A stretch of 37,801 nucleotides of DNA from CAVQUE01 sp046290435 (GTDB lineage Bacteria; Actinomycetota; Acidimicrobiia; Acidimicrobiales; UBA8592): assembly GCA_046290435.1 (NCBI GenBank), contig JBKAGO010000010.1, forward strand, positions 1 through 37,801, in the 5' to 3' direction. This document shows, one piece after another, positions 15,375 to 22,940 of this stretch. The stretch's first letter is position 1; every line of letters starts with the position of its first letter. The position numbers and the translations under genes were made by a program. The notes beneath the pieces were generated by a model. The model did not search any database. It was not told where the DNA came from and saw only the letters and a program-made list of their open reading frames with translations.

Positions 15375-15868
15375 CGGGCCTCGCCTTCGAGACCGGCGCG
15401 ATAGGGGTCGACGATCTCGCTGTGGCTGGCGCTGACCTCGAACCCCGAGCCCCAACCGACACCGCCGGGCAACGACAGGGCCGGGACCTGATAGCGGTAG
15501 GTCACGGTGATCCGGGCGCAGCGTTCGAAGGCGCCCGTGGCCCCGCCGAACGCGAGCCGGCCCGGATCGAGGCCCGTCGTGGCTGCGAATGCGGCCCGGC
15601 CGACGGCGTCGGCGGCAGCGAGGTCGCCGTCGGACTCGACGTAGGTGCGCGCGGTTTCGCGTGCTGCGGAGCTGACTGCCATCTTCGCGTCGACGACCGC
15701 CCAGGCGTTGGCCATCAGCAGGGCGCCGACCACGAAGACGACGACGCCGAAGATCAGCGCCTCGGCACCGCCGACGAAGCCGTCGTCGCCGCGCAAGCGC
15801 CGGCCGCGCAGCCGAATCTGCCGCCGGTCCCGGTCCAGCACCGGCATGTCAGTCGACGAACTGTTCAC
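15359..15868 (-). CDS. TadE-like minor pseudopilin
   Basis: The 169-residue protein has a basic N-terminus (DRDRRQIRLRGRRLRGDDGFVGGAEAL). One hydrophobic helix (about 36-57) and the sequence VDAKMAVSSAARETARTYVES follow, all typical of TadE-like proteins in which the first helix packs into a pilus-like fibre. A GGAGA ribosome site 6 bases before the GTG at 15868 supports that start. The ATG at 15847, one base after the upstream stop, is an alternative that removes 7 residues. Three cysteines occur near the end and middle (ERCARI, ARCLTP). It lies between two other pseudopilin-like genes of the tad operon. Confidence 0.78.
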   Translation of the reverse strand: MNSSSTDMPVLDRDRRQIRLRGRRLRGDDGFVGGAEALIFGVVVFVVGALLMANAWAVVDAKMAVSSAARETARTYVESDGDLAAADAVGRAAFAATTGLDPGRLAFGGATGAFERCARITVTYRYQVPALSLPGGVGWGSGFEVSASHSEIVDPYRAGLEGEARCLTP

Positions 15869-16154
15869 GACGGATCTCCAGTCGGCGGTCGACGGTGCCG
15901 AACGGCAGCGTGCGCGCGAAGCGGTCGGGCAACAGGGTGGGGTTCTCGCCGGTCACCGTGACGACGACGGTGTCGTCGCCGACTGCGATGGCGACCGATG
16001 CGTCGTAGCCGCCGATCGAACGGGCGAAGCGGGCCGCCCCGGCACCGGGGTCGCCGGTGCGAGCGCTCGTCCTGCCCGCGTCGTAGGCGGCGGCGGTGAC
16101 GACGGTGGTGGCGTACATGCCCCACAGCAGCTGCATCGCGAACAGCAGGAACAC
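15849..16154 (-). CDS. TadE-like pseudopilin whose true 5' end is unclear
   Basis: From the GTG at 16154 this reads as 101 residues starting inside a hydrophobic helix (FLLFAMQLLWGMYATTVVTAAAYDAGR). This matches TadE-like proteins from the middle of their N-terminal helix onward. The same frame continues open upstream of that GTG with helix-like sequence (GLFSSVFGVLFFLV) and then TRAGAG, so the natural N-terminus is clearly longer. No ATG, GTG or TTG exists in this frame between 16154 and about 16280. Either a base is missing or added relative to a functional gene (natural or sequencing), or translation arrives from the upstream prepilin frame. The C-terminal part (ARFARSIGGYDASVAIAVGDD...) is ordinary. 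The product family is fairly sure; the start is not. Confidence 0.6.
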   Translation of the reverse strand: MFLLFAMQLLWGMYATTVVTAAAYDAGRTSARTGDPGAGAARFARSIGGYDASVAIAVGDDTVVVTVTGENPTLLPDRFARTLPFGTVDRRLEIRREQFVD

Positions 16155-16471
16155 GAGGAAGAACAGGACACCGAAGACCGAGCTGAACAGCCCGCCTGCG
16201 CCTGCCCTCGTGAACGCAGGCCCGACGACCCGCCGCGCGGGATCTGGCTCTCGGCGGCGGTGGTGGTGTTGTTGAACAAGGCGTCGAAGGCCCCGTAGGC
16301 GACCACGCCCAGCGCCGCCATGATCAGCACCGCGATCGCGACCGAGACGATGCCCTCGCCGCGTTCGGATCGGCTCGGGTCCCGAAGGGCGAGCGCCTCC
16401 CGGAGCCGCAGCGCCGAGGCCAGTGCGGCGCGGCGTGCTGCGGGGATGGTGGTGGTGGTCGGGTTGTTCAT
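15953..16471 (-). CDS. Prepilin-like (Flp-type) small protein; 3' part of the frame probably not genuine
   Basis: The ATG at 16471 has AAAGG 8 bases upstream. Residues 1-37 are basic, then ERGEG is followed by one hydrophobic helix (IVSVAIAVLIMAALGVVAYGAF) and a short Asn/Thr-rich tail (DALFNNTTTAAES). This is the size and shape of a small Flp-type pilin subunit with a possible prepilin-peptidase site after RG. The frame then stays open to 15953, but the translation beyond about residue 78 (Ser/Cys/Pro-rich) is a shadow of the TadE-like gene that occupies another frame from about 16230 on. None of the three minus-strand frames has a stop just after the pilin part, so the natural end of this gene is lost. 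I regard only about 16236-16471 as true coding sequence. Confidence 0.5.
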   Translation of the reverse strand: MNNPTTTTIPAARRAALASALRLREALALRDPSRSERGEGIVSVAIAVLIMAALGVVAYGAFDALFNNTTTAAESQIPRGGSSGLRSRGQAQAGCSARSSVSCSSSCSCCSRCSCCGACTPPPSSPPPPTTRAGRALAPATPVPGRPASPVRSAATTHRSPSQSATTPSSSR

Positions 16472-16526
16472 CGGTCGGCCTTTCGTCGACGGTGTCTGTG
16501 GGTGGGCGAGTGGGGTACGGCGGCGA

Positions 16527-17435
16527 TCAGCCGCTCGAGAACGTGCGCATCGCCTGCACGAAGGGGACGGCGATGAGGATCGTGCCGGGGATGAGCGCTG
16601 CGATCGCGACAGGGATCCACACCTGTTGGTCGCGTCGTTCGATCGATTCGATGAGGCGCCGGTGCGAGTCGCGCCGAACGGCACGGGACTCCTCGGCGAT
16701 GAGGGTCCCGAGGTCGCCGGCTTCCCGGTTGAGGGCCAGCACGGCGACGAGCCGATCGAGGGCGTCGACGCCGGCGAGGTCGGCCCATTCGCGAAGGGCC
16801 TCGGTCTCGGTGAGGCCCTGGCGTACCCGGCCCATCGCCCGGTGGAGGTCCTCGGCGATGACGCCGCTGCCCCGATCGGCGATGCGATGCAGCGCCGCCC
16901 CGAGCGAATAGCCCGCGGACAGGAGCATCCCGAGCTGTTCGGCGACGACGGGGAGCTCCTGGCGGAGCCGCTCCTGGCGTGCCTCCGATGCAGCCACCAC
17001 GCGGTGCTCGATCACGAGGAACGCGAGCATCGGCGCGGCGATGGTCGCCAACAGCAAGGGGGGCGCAGCCACACCGAGCGCGGCGCCTGCTCCGGCGGTC
17101 ACGATCACCACGGCCAGGCTGAATCCGACCTGACGGGTACGGAACTCGCCGCTGTCCATCGGGCTGTGCAGGCGCCGCAGCTTGATGTCGAGCTCCTCGC
17201 TGACCCCGAACAGACGCGACACCGCAGCGCCGATACCACGCGACAGCGGCGCGACGACCTCACGGAACGAGTCGACCGACCAGATGCCCTGCGACGGTGA
17301 GACGCCGAACCCGCCGGGGCTGTAGGGCCGCAGTCGTTCGACGACCGGCGACCGTGCGAACCAGCGGTGGCGCGACAACACCAGGCACGTGCCCACGAAG
17401 AGCCCCAACGCAGCGAGGGTCTCGATGCGGGTCAC
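16527..17435 (-). CDS. tadC: TadC-like inner-membrane platform protein (type II secretion F family)
   Basis: The 302-residue protein has an N-terminal membrane helix, a charged cytoplasmic region, two central helices (about 103-140) and a GspF-type domain. The latter contains QERLRQELPVVAEQLGMLLSAGYSLGAALHRIA and the conserved GLTETEALREWADLAGVDALDRLVAVL. A final helix is IPVAIAALIPGTILIAVPFV. This is the TadC pattern, the second of the paired platform proteins through which pilin subunits are assembled. The GTG at 17435 overlaps the TadB stop (GTGA), so translation is coupled. A 55-base space separates it from the prepilin-like gene downstream. Confidence 0.86.
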   Translation of the reverse strand: MTRIETLAALGLFVGTCLVLSRHRWFARSPVVERLRPYSPGGFGVSPSQGIWSVDSFREVVAPLSRGIGAAVSRLFGVSEELDIKLRRLHSPMDSGEFRTRQVGFSLAVVIVTAGAGAALGVAAPPLLLATIAAPMLAFLVIEHRVVAASEARQERLRQELPVVAEQLGMLLSAGYSLGAALHRIADRGSGVIAEDLHRAMGRVRQGLTETEALREWADLAGVDALDRLVAVLALNREAGDLGTLIAEESRAVRRDSHRRLIESIERRDQQVWIPVAIAALIPGTILIAVPFVQAMRTFSSG

Positions 17436-18337
17436 GACGTGGCCTCGTCGCGCTCGGGGAAGGCCCGCTGTTCCTGGGGGAGCGACATGATCGCCGACGC
17501 CGCGACCCAGCAGACGATGGTGAGCACCAGCGCGGCCACGACCATGACCTGGCCGTAGTCGGTCCGGTAGGCGGCCCGTCCGTCGCCGATCGACATGCCG
17601 ACCGCCCCCATGCCCAACGGCACCACGACGGTGAACCATCGGGCGAAACGGGCACCGGCCTGGCGGGCGATGGCGTCCTTGCGGCCCTGGGCGTCGACGC
17701 GGCGGTCGTCGGCGAGGGCGACGAGGCGCCGGTCGAGGTCGGTGCCGCCGAGATGATGGGCGATGAGGAGCGTCTCGCACGTTGCGTCGGCCGTCGGATC
17801 GGCCAGGCGGGCCTTCAGCACATCGAGGGTGCGATCGAAGTCGGTGGTGAGCAACCATTCGCGCTGGGCTGCGTCGAACGCGGGGCGCAGCTCCTCGGGG
17901 GCGCGTCGGCCGACCTCGAACAGGGCCTGGGGGATCGACCGCCCGGTGGCGCCGGTCATGATCCGGATCTCCTCGATCATCCTCGGCCATGCCTCGTGCG
18001 CGCGTTCGAGACGGCGTCGACGACGCACCCGGTACGAGGCCAGCGGCGTCGTCGCTGCGAAGAGCCCGAGGATCAGCGCAGGGAGCACACCGGCGAAGAC
18101 CGCATAGCCGACCGTCGCACCCAGCGCGAACAGGCCGGCCGTCGCCGCAGCGAACTGCGCCACGCCGACCTCTTCGAGACCGGCCTGGACCAGCCAGCGA
18201 TCCGCAGCCGACACCTGCGCCAGGGGAGTGGCGTCGGTGGACGGCGCCGGCGCGAGCGTCCGCCACCGGTAGACCACGGCCGTGAAGAGGTAGTGCACGC
18301 CGAGGCCGCCGACCAGTGCCAGCACCAGCGCGGTCAC
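17432..18337 (-). CDS. tadB: TadB-like inner-membrane platform protein (type II secretion F family)
   Basis: The 301-residue protein begins with a membrane helix (ALVLALVGGLGVHYLFTAVVY). It then has two central helices (about 60-95), a basic loop (YRVRRRRRLERAHEAWPRMIEEIRIMTGATGRSIPQALFEVG) and a GspF domain. A last pair of helices near the C-terminus includes VVAALVLTIVCWVAASAIM. The order and length match TadB, partner of TadC. The GTG at 18337 overlaps the ATPase stop (GTGA). Confidence 0.86.
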   Translation of the reverse strand: MTALVLALVGGLGVHYLFTAVVYRWRTLAPAPSTDATPLAQVSAADRWLVQAGLEEVGVAQFAAATAGLFALGATVGYAVFAGVLPALILGLFAATTPLASYRVRRRRRLERAHEAWPRMIEEIRIMTGATGRSIPQALFEVGRRAPEELRPAFDAAQREWLLTTDFDRTLDVLKARLADPTADATCETLLIAHHLGGTDLDRRLVALADDRRVDAQGRKDAIARQAGARFARWFTVVVPLGMGAVGMSIGDGRAAYRTDYGQVMVVAALVLTIVCWVAASAIMSLPQEQRAFPERDEATS

Positions 18338-19647
18338 GGCCGACCCTCGGGCGGCCCGCCTGCGTCGAGCAGGTCGCGCAGATCGATGCCGTGGCTGGTG
18401 AAGGCCTGCTGGGCCCGGGCCGGGAGCTGCCCCGTCCAGGTGAGCGGGTCGTCGTGGGTGCGCCGGGCGAAGACCGGCGTGGTGGTGAACTGCGTGGCGT
18501 CGGCGCCGCCCTGGAGGTCCTCGACGGCGATGATCTCGGTGACCCGCGGGCCGGCAGCCGTGCGGGCGCAGTGCACCACCACGTCGATCGATTCCGACAC
18601 CAACGCATTGAGGGCCGACAACGGGAGCTCGGCCCCCGAACCGGCCAGCTGGGCCACGAACCGCAGGCGGGTCAGCGCCTGGCGGGCCGAGCCGGCGTGG
18701 ATGGTGGTGAACCCGCTGACTCCGGAGCTGAGCGTGAGCAGCAGGGGCAACGCTTCGCGGTCGCGGACCTCGCCGACGATGGCGACGTCGGGCGCCATGC
18801 GGAGGAACCCGGCCACGAGCCGTCGCAGGTCGACCGGCTCGCGATCGACACGGGCGGCCCGGGTCTGCATGCTCGCGACATTGGCCAGCGGCACGTCGGC
18901 CTCGAACACCTCCTCGGCGATGACCACCCGCTTGGTTGGGTCGAGCTCGGCGGCGCAACACGACAGCAGGGTGGTCTTGCCTGCGCCCGGCGAGCCCGAT
19001 ACCACGATGGTCTGACCCGACCGCACCGCTGCCCGCAGGAACGCCGCAGCGGATCGGCTGATCATGTCGCGGTCGACGAGCTGCTCGAGCGACGTGTAGG
19101 CGACGCCGGTGAACTTGCGGATGTTCACCATCAGGTGCCCGCCCCGGGCGAGGTCCTGGTGCACGATGTGCAGCCGGGCGCCGTTGTCGAGTTGGGCGTC
19201 CTGGAGCCCTTCGGCGGGATCGAGCTTGCGGTGTGCGGTCGAGGAATCGTCGAGCAGCTTGGTGAGGGTGCGCACGACGTGGTCGTCGTCGTGGAACGCC
19301 TCGTCGTGATACCCCGAGGTGCCCTGGTGGCGCCGTACGAAGATGGCGTCGGGGGCGTTGATCATGATCTCCCAGACGTCGTCGTCGTCGAGCAGGCTGC
19401 TGAGCGGTCCGTATTCGGCCAGGTTGCGGTAGGCCCGCTCCGCCAGATGCGACACGTCGACAAGGGCCATGGGACGCAGGCCCCGCTTGTGGTCCTCGTT
19501 CCACTGGGTGATCTGCCGGCGCACGAGTTCTCGCAGGAAGGCCCGGCCATCGGCGGTGTCGAGGTCGACCACCTGATGCTTGGCCTGTTCCTGGACACGA
19601 CGCTCGATCTCGACGAGCGGCGCGATTGCGGTGTCGGTGGCGTTCAT
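18334..19647 (-). CDS. tadA: TadA/CpaF-type secretion ATPase
   Basis: The 437-residue protein powers pilin assembly as a hexameric type II/IV secretion ATPase. The N-terminal domain (about 1-170) includes LAEYGPLSSLLDDDDVWEIMINAPD, the standard CpaF lead-in. The nucleotide site shows Walker A GSPGAGKTT (218-226), the Asp/Glu box VIAEEVFE (242-249), Walker B DVAIVGEVRD (287-296) and the His-box region SGVSGFTTIHAGSARQALTRL. The ATG at 19647 overlaps the CpaE stop (ATGA). The length is normal for the family, and no key residue is missing. Confidence 0.92.
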   Translation of the reverse strand: MNATDTAIAPLVEIERRVQEQAKHQVVDLDTADGRAFLRELVRRQITQWNEDHKRGLRPMALVDVSHLAERAYRNLAEYGPLSSLLDDDDVWEIMINAPDAIFVRRHQGTSGYHDEAFHDDDHVVRTLTKLLDDSSTAHRKLDPAEGLQDAQLDNGARLHIVHQDLARGGHLMVNIRKFTGVAYTSLEQLVDRDMISRSAAAFLRAAVRSGQTIVVSGSPGAGKTTLLSCCAAELDPTKRVVIAEEVFEADVPLANVASMQTRAARVDREPVDLRRLVAGFLRMAPDVAIVGEVRDREALPLLLTLSSGVSGFTTIHAGSARQALTRLRFVAQLAGSGAELPLSALNALVSESIDVVVHCARTAAGPRVTEIIAVEDLQGGADATQFTTTPVFARRTHDDPLTWTGQLPARAQQAFTSHGIDLRDLLDAGGPPEGRP

Positions 19648-20960
19648 GCCATCGGGTCCTCGTCGGCGAAGTGGCCCAGGCTCCCGGGCACGACGGCCAC
19701 CGGTTCGGAGCCGCCGACAGGGTCTCGGCGTTCGGGATTGCGGTCGAGCGCGGCGACCACCGCCGCGGTCACCGGGGTCACCATCGGCGCCGGCAGGGCG
19801 AGGCCGTCGCGCAGCGTCGCGTCGAGGTTGCGACGGTGGGGCACGAACACCGGCGGCGCGATGTCGCGGCTGATCGGTGCGACGAGCTCGGCGAAGGCTG
19901 CGCTGATCTCGGCACGCTTTCGCCCGGGCCGGCCCGCACGGTTGCAGACGGGCACGATGCGTTCGGCGGCGACACCGTGATCGGTCAGCTCGGCGAGGAC
20001 GCGCAGCAGGCCGTGCAGACCCTTGAGGTCGGGGGTACCGACCGCCACGACGGCATCGGCGTGGGCGACGGCGAGGCGCGACAGCTGGTTGCGTTCCTCG
20101 ACCTCGAGCGCGCCGACCTCGTCGTGGCCCTCGAGATCGCACTCGATGTCGCAGACGAGTCGTCGATACCCGGCCAGCAGGTTGGTGATCACCGCCTCGA
20201 CGGTGCGTGGCCGCAGGACCGCCCAGTCCCGATGGCGGCGCAGCCCGAGAAGCAGGTGGTAGCCGCGCTCGTCGGTGTCGAAGACCAGCCGTCGCAGTTC
20301 GGTCGGCGACGGGATCCCCGTGCGGTGCGCATCGACCATCTCCTGCAGACCCGGCACGATGTCACGGGCGTCGTGGTACATGGCGAGATCGGCCCGCAAC
20401 GCAAGGTCGGCCAGCAGCACCGACCCGCCGTGGCGGGCGTCGGCGGCGAATCCCTGCGCGAGCGCCATCGCGAGCGTCGAGGCCCCTGCGCCGGTGTCGC
20501 CGGTGACCGCCACGAGGCGTCCCGACCACGACACCGTGTCATCGCCGCCGAGCGCCCCGGCGATGGTGGTGCGCTCGATGGTGCGTCCGTGGCGGACGAG
20601 TTCGTCCATCAGGTCGCCGCGGCCGAGATCGGCCGGCAGGACCGCGGTGGCCCCGAGCGCCACCCAGTCTCGCTGGTGGCGACCGTCGTCGACGACCAGC
20701 GTCGCCACGCCGTTGCCGCGTGCGAGGTCGAGGATGTCTCGATCGAGACCCAACACGGCGCTGTCGACGAGCAACGCCGAGTACACGCCCCCGTCGTCGA
20801 GGCGGGCCGCGACCTCGTCGAGCGACACGCAGCGGATGAAGTCCATCGGGACCGCCGCCCCGGTCGCCCAACGCCCCACGTCGCGGAACCACGGCGACCG
20901 GGGCCCTGCCAGTCCGAGAACGACGAACCGCCCGGGAGTGCGGCCGTTGTTCGCACTCAC
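19644..20960 (-). CDS. cpaE: CpaE-like (septum-site-type) ParA-related protein of the tad locus
   Basis: The 438-residue protein has an N-terminal receiver-like region (about 10-125; no obvious phosphorylation Asp motif) and a C-terminal ParA/MinD-type domain. CpaE relatives localise the pilus machinery. The P-loop is GDTGAGASTLA (154-164). The usual GKT/GKS lysine is replaced by Ala-Ser, as in many CpaE proteins, and the KGG lysine typical of the deviant Walker motif is also absent. ATP use is therefore questionable. Later elements are VLLADLALRADLAMYHDA, RRLVCDIECDLEGHDE and IVPVCNRAGRPGRKRAEIS. The GTG at 20960 overlaps the CpaB stop, and its own stop overlaps the ATPase start. Confidence 0.84.
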   Translation of the reverse strand: MSANNGRTPGRFVVLGLAGPRSPWFRDVGRWATGAAVPMDFIRCVSLDEVAARLDDGGVYSALLVDSAVLGLDRDILDLARGNGVATLVVDDGRHQRDWVALGATAVLPADLGRGDLMDELVRHGRTIERTTIAGALGGDDTVSWSGRLVAVTGDTGAGASTLAMALAQGFAADARHGGSVLLADLALRADLAMYHDARDIVPGLQEMVDAHRTGIPSPTELRRLVFDTDERGYHLLLGLRRHRDWAVLRPRTVEAVITNLLAGYRRLVCDIECDLEGHDEVGALEVEERNQLSRLAVAHADAVVAVGTPDLKGLHGLLRVLAELTDHGVAAERIVPVCNRAGRPGRKRAEISAAFAELVAPISRDIAPPVFVPHRRNLDATLRDGLALPAPMVTPVTAAVVAALDRNPERRDPVGGSEPVAVVPGSLGHFADEDPMA

Positions 20961-21700
20961 CGTGCCGTCCCGTCGTCGGCGCAGAACGTGCCCTCGATGG
21001 GGGTCTGCTGCGCCCGGGTGGCCCGCACCACCGTCACGTCGGCCTCGTCGGCGGCATGGACGACCGCCAGGACCTCGGCTGGATCGTCGAGGGCAACGGT
21101 GACGGTGATCGAACCCGAGGCGCTCGTCAACAACTCGTCACCGCCTCCCGAGCTGCGCATCACCCGCGCCCGGTCGGCGACGACGCGTGTACACGCTCGG
21201 GCGCCGCTGTCGAGGGTGGCCACCACGTCGACGAGCTCGCCGGGACGCAGCCCTGCGTCGAGTGCCCGACTGCGCTCGAGCGACAGCGACAGCTCGAATT
21301 GCTCGGCATCACCGGCCGCCGGATCCGTCGGGGCGAGCAGCGCCGCGGTGGAGAGCAGCTGCCCGGGGTGCAACGTCTCGACAGCGATGGCGCCGACCGC
21401 GTCCTCGACGCGGACCACCGATCGGCTCGCAACATCGGCCGGCAGGTCCATCGGCAGTGCCTGGAGCTGGTCCGCCGTGACAGCGGTGCCGGCGGGGACC
21501 GTGGCCGTGACGACGGCGTAGGTGGTGGTGGGCTGGCGCTGTGCCCGCTGATTCGCGACGAAGAGGCCGATGACCGACACCGTGATGAGTACTGCCCCGA
21601 CGACCGCTCGCCCCGAGGGCAGCCCCACCCGGCGCACGATCCGGCGCGGTGCGCTGCGCTCGTCCGCGGCTGCAGGTGAGTCGACTACTCCGCCATGCAT
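20957..21700 (-). CDS. cpaB: CpaB-like SAF-domain protein (first gene of the tad operon)
   Basis: The 247-residue protein has one membrane helix (about 32-49) followed by a periplasmic SAF domain (from about 60: TYAVVTATVPAGTAVTADQLQALPM, then GAIAVETLHPGQLLSTAALL) and an RcpC/CpaB-type second region (DAEQFELSLSLERSRALDAGLRPGELVDVVAT). CpaB/RcpC stabilises the pilus secretin or its equivalent. Actinobacterial Tad loci usually lack the outer-membrane secretin, and none is seen here. The ATG at 21700 has a GAGAGGGG stretch about 8 bases upstream. The promoter of the operon should lie in 21701-21983, shared with the divergent HTH gene. Confidence 0.84.
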   Translation of the reverse strand: MHGGVVDSPAAADERSAPRRIVRRVGLPSGRAVVGAVLITVSVIGLFVANQRAQRQPTTTYAVVTATVPAGTAVTADQLQALPMDLPADVASRSVVRVEDAVGAIAVETLHPGQLLSTAALLAPTDPAAGDAEQFELSLSLERSRALDAGLRPGELVDVVATLDSGARACTRVVADRARVMRSSGGGDELLTSASGSITVTVALDDPAEVLAVVHAADEADVTVVRATRAQQTPIEGTFCADDGTAR

Positions 21701-21823
21701 GGCACTGCCCCTCTCGTGGTGAACGACCCGCCGACTTCAATTTGAGGCCGCCGGGGGATCGGCTCGGCATCGGCCCGTCGGCCCTGTTGGGCGGGAAGAA
21801 GTTCCCGGATCACGCAGGATCGG

Positions 21824-21835
21824 GGCCGATCGGCC
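21824..21835. promoter_or_regulatory. 12-bp perfect palindrome between divergent tad operon and HTH gene
   Basis: GGCCGATCGGCC lies near the middle of the 283-base divergent space (21701-21983). Its position between a regulator gene and a pilus operon would suit an operator. Palindromes of this length are not rare in GC-rich DNA, so the evidence is weak. The rest of this space contains no ORF I would support. Confidence 0.25.
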
Positions 21836-21969
21836 GACGCCGAACGGGCGCGGCCCGGATCGCCCGAACGGGTGGTCGGATGGTTGCCGGAGAGGTCGGG
21901 GCGCTTCCCCCCGACGACAGTGCGACCAAATGCTACACCGAAAGGATCGAAATGGCATCGAAGCGCGTG

Positions 21970-21975
21970 TAGGCT
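21970..21975 (+). promoter_or_regulatory. -10 box (TAGGCT), probable leaderless promoter of the HTH gene
   Basis: TAGGCT ends 8 bases before the GTG at 21984. The intervening TGACCACC has no Shine-Dalgarno character. The same hexamer at the same distance is found before the gene starting at 35704 on the other strand. Confidence 0.5.
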
Positions 21976-21983
21976 TGACCACC

Positions 21984-22274
21984 GTGAGCACAACCGAGTC
22001 CCACGAGGCCGACCACGACACTGCCTCCGCCCAGGCGGGGCCCACCCCCCGAGCCGACATCGTCTGGCTCAGCACCGGCGATGCGGCCAAGCGTCTGGGG
22101 GTGACGACCCGAACGCTGTACCGATTCATCGACGAGGGTCAGTTGCCTGCGTACCGCTTCGGTCGGGTCATCCGCCTCAAACAAGACGAGGTCGACCGGT
22201 TCATCGACGACTGTCGCATCGAGCCCGGCACCCTCGAACACCTCTATCCCGAAGCCGTCGCGGCCAAGGATTGA
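21984..22274 (+). CDS. Excisionase/MerR-type helix-turn-helix protein
   Basis: The 96-residue protein has a disordered N-terminus (about 1-28) and a winged HTH of the 'excisionase family' (HTH_17) type: IVWLSTGDAAKRLGVTTRTLYRFIDEGQLPAYRFGRVIRLKQDEVDRFID. A short tail, IEPGTLEHLYPE, follows. Such small proteins bind DNA as BldC-like regulators or as phage excisionases. No phage gene is present, so a regulatory role is more likely. It diverges from the tad operon, which makes that operon a candidate target (inference). In-frame starts further upstream (from 21930) exist, but the GTG at 21984 fits the -10 box and the start of family similarity. Confidence 0.8.
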   Translation: MSTTESHEADHDTASAQAGPTPRADIVWLSTGDAAKRLGVTTRTLYRFIDEGQLPAYRFGRVIRLKQDEVDRFIDDCRIEPGTLEHLYPEAVAAKD

Positions 22275-22294
22275 AGAGCGCTGCGACCGGCTGA

Positions 22295-22867
22295 TCACCT
22301 CGCCGGGCGCATCACTTCGCACACCGCGTCCAGCGGCACGTACACCGTCGCACGGGCGTCGCCATCGAGACGCACCGTCGCCACGTCGACACCTACCGAG
22401 ACCAACTCGCCCGCGATCTGGGCGGAGCCGGCGGTCGCGATGGCCACCCGCGGCCGGTCCTCGCCCAGCTCTGCCAGGACCTGCGTGAGTGACAGGCCGA
22501 GTTCGGGCGCGCGCATCGATCGCATCGGGCGATCGCCCGGTTCACTACGCACGGCTGCGATGGCATGGTGGGCCACCAACACCAGCGAGCCGTGGTCGGT
22601 GGTCAGCGCCACGAAATCCGCGCCGAGGCCTGCGATGCGGCCGCGGTGGCGGGTTCCGGTGGTGCCGTGTACCAGCACGGGACGCCCCCGATCGGCCAGG
22701 TCGGCGAGCACTGCGACGAAGCTGGTGGAGGCCGCCGCCTGCTCGCGCAGCCAGCCCCGACGCGCCCGTGCCCGGGCCGCTTCGTCGACCGCTCCCTCGG
22801 CGATCCAGCGCTCCAGGGTGCTCCACGGGCCGCCGCCGCCGATATCGGGTCGTGGGTCGCCGGCCAT
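22295..22867 (-). CDS. Hypothetical protein with two tandem Sm-like (LSm) barrel repeats
   Basis: I do not recognise a named family. The 190-residue protein has a helical N-terminal part (about 15-58: STLERWIAEGAVDEAARARARRGWLREQ). Two internally similar beta segments follow. Repeat 1 (about 61-108) reads RPVLVHGTTGTRHRGRIAGL, then GADFVALTTDHGSLVLV and AHHAIAAVRS. Repeat 2 (about 138-188) reads RPRVAIATAGSAQIAGELVSVG, then VDVATVRLDG, then TVYVPLDAVCEVMR. The pattern 'V-G-x-D-hydrophobic ... V-x-V-x-x-x-A-(I/V)' resembles Sm-like folds, which bind RNA or form rings. It diverges from the phoH-ybeY-era set of RNA- and ribosome-maturation genes, so an RNA-linked role is plausible but unproven. 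The ATG at 22867 fits a TAGCCT box 8 bases upstream. Confidence 0.66.
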   Translation of the reverse strand: MAGDPRPDIGGGGPWSTLERWIAEGAVDEAARARARRGWLREQAAASTSFVAVLADLADRGRPVLVHGTTGTRHRGRIAGLGADFVALTTDHGSLVLVAHHAIAAVRSEPGDRPMRSMRAPELGLSLTQVLAELGEDRPRVAIATAGSAQIAGELVSVGVDVATVRLDGDARATVYVPLDAVCEVMRPAR

Positions 22868-22875
22868 GGGCGGCG

Positions 22876-22881
22876 AGGCTA
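22876..22881 (-). promoter_or_regulatory. -10 box (TAGCCT on minus strand), probable leaderless promoter
   Basis: On the minus strand TAGCCT runs from 22881 to 22876, followed by 8 pyrimidine-rich bases and the ATG at 22867. No ribosome binding site is present between. Confidence 0.48.
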
Positions 22882-22940
22882 GTGCGCGTCGACGCGCCCG
22901 GCGCACGACATCGGCGCGCGCGTCATGTTCGCGAACCTGC

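Noticed and set aside
16527..18608. Apparent single long minus-strand frame that would fuse TadC to upstream sequence
   Set aside because: Only the last 303 codons (from GTG 17435) carry TadC features. The upstream part is a frame-shifted shadow of TadB.
21649..21972. Plus-strand open frame in the cpaB-HTH divergent space
   Set aside because: Begins inside cpaB antisense, has low-complexity Arg/Gly translation, and overlaps the palindrome and promoter; no family resemblance.
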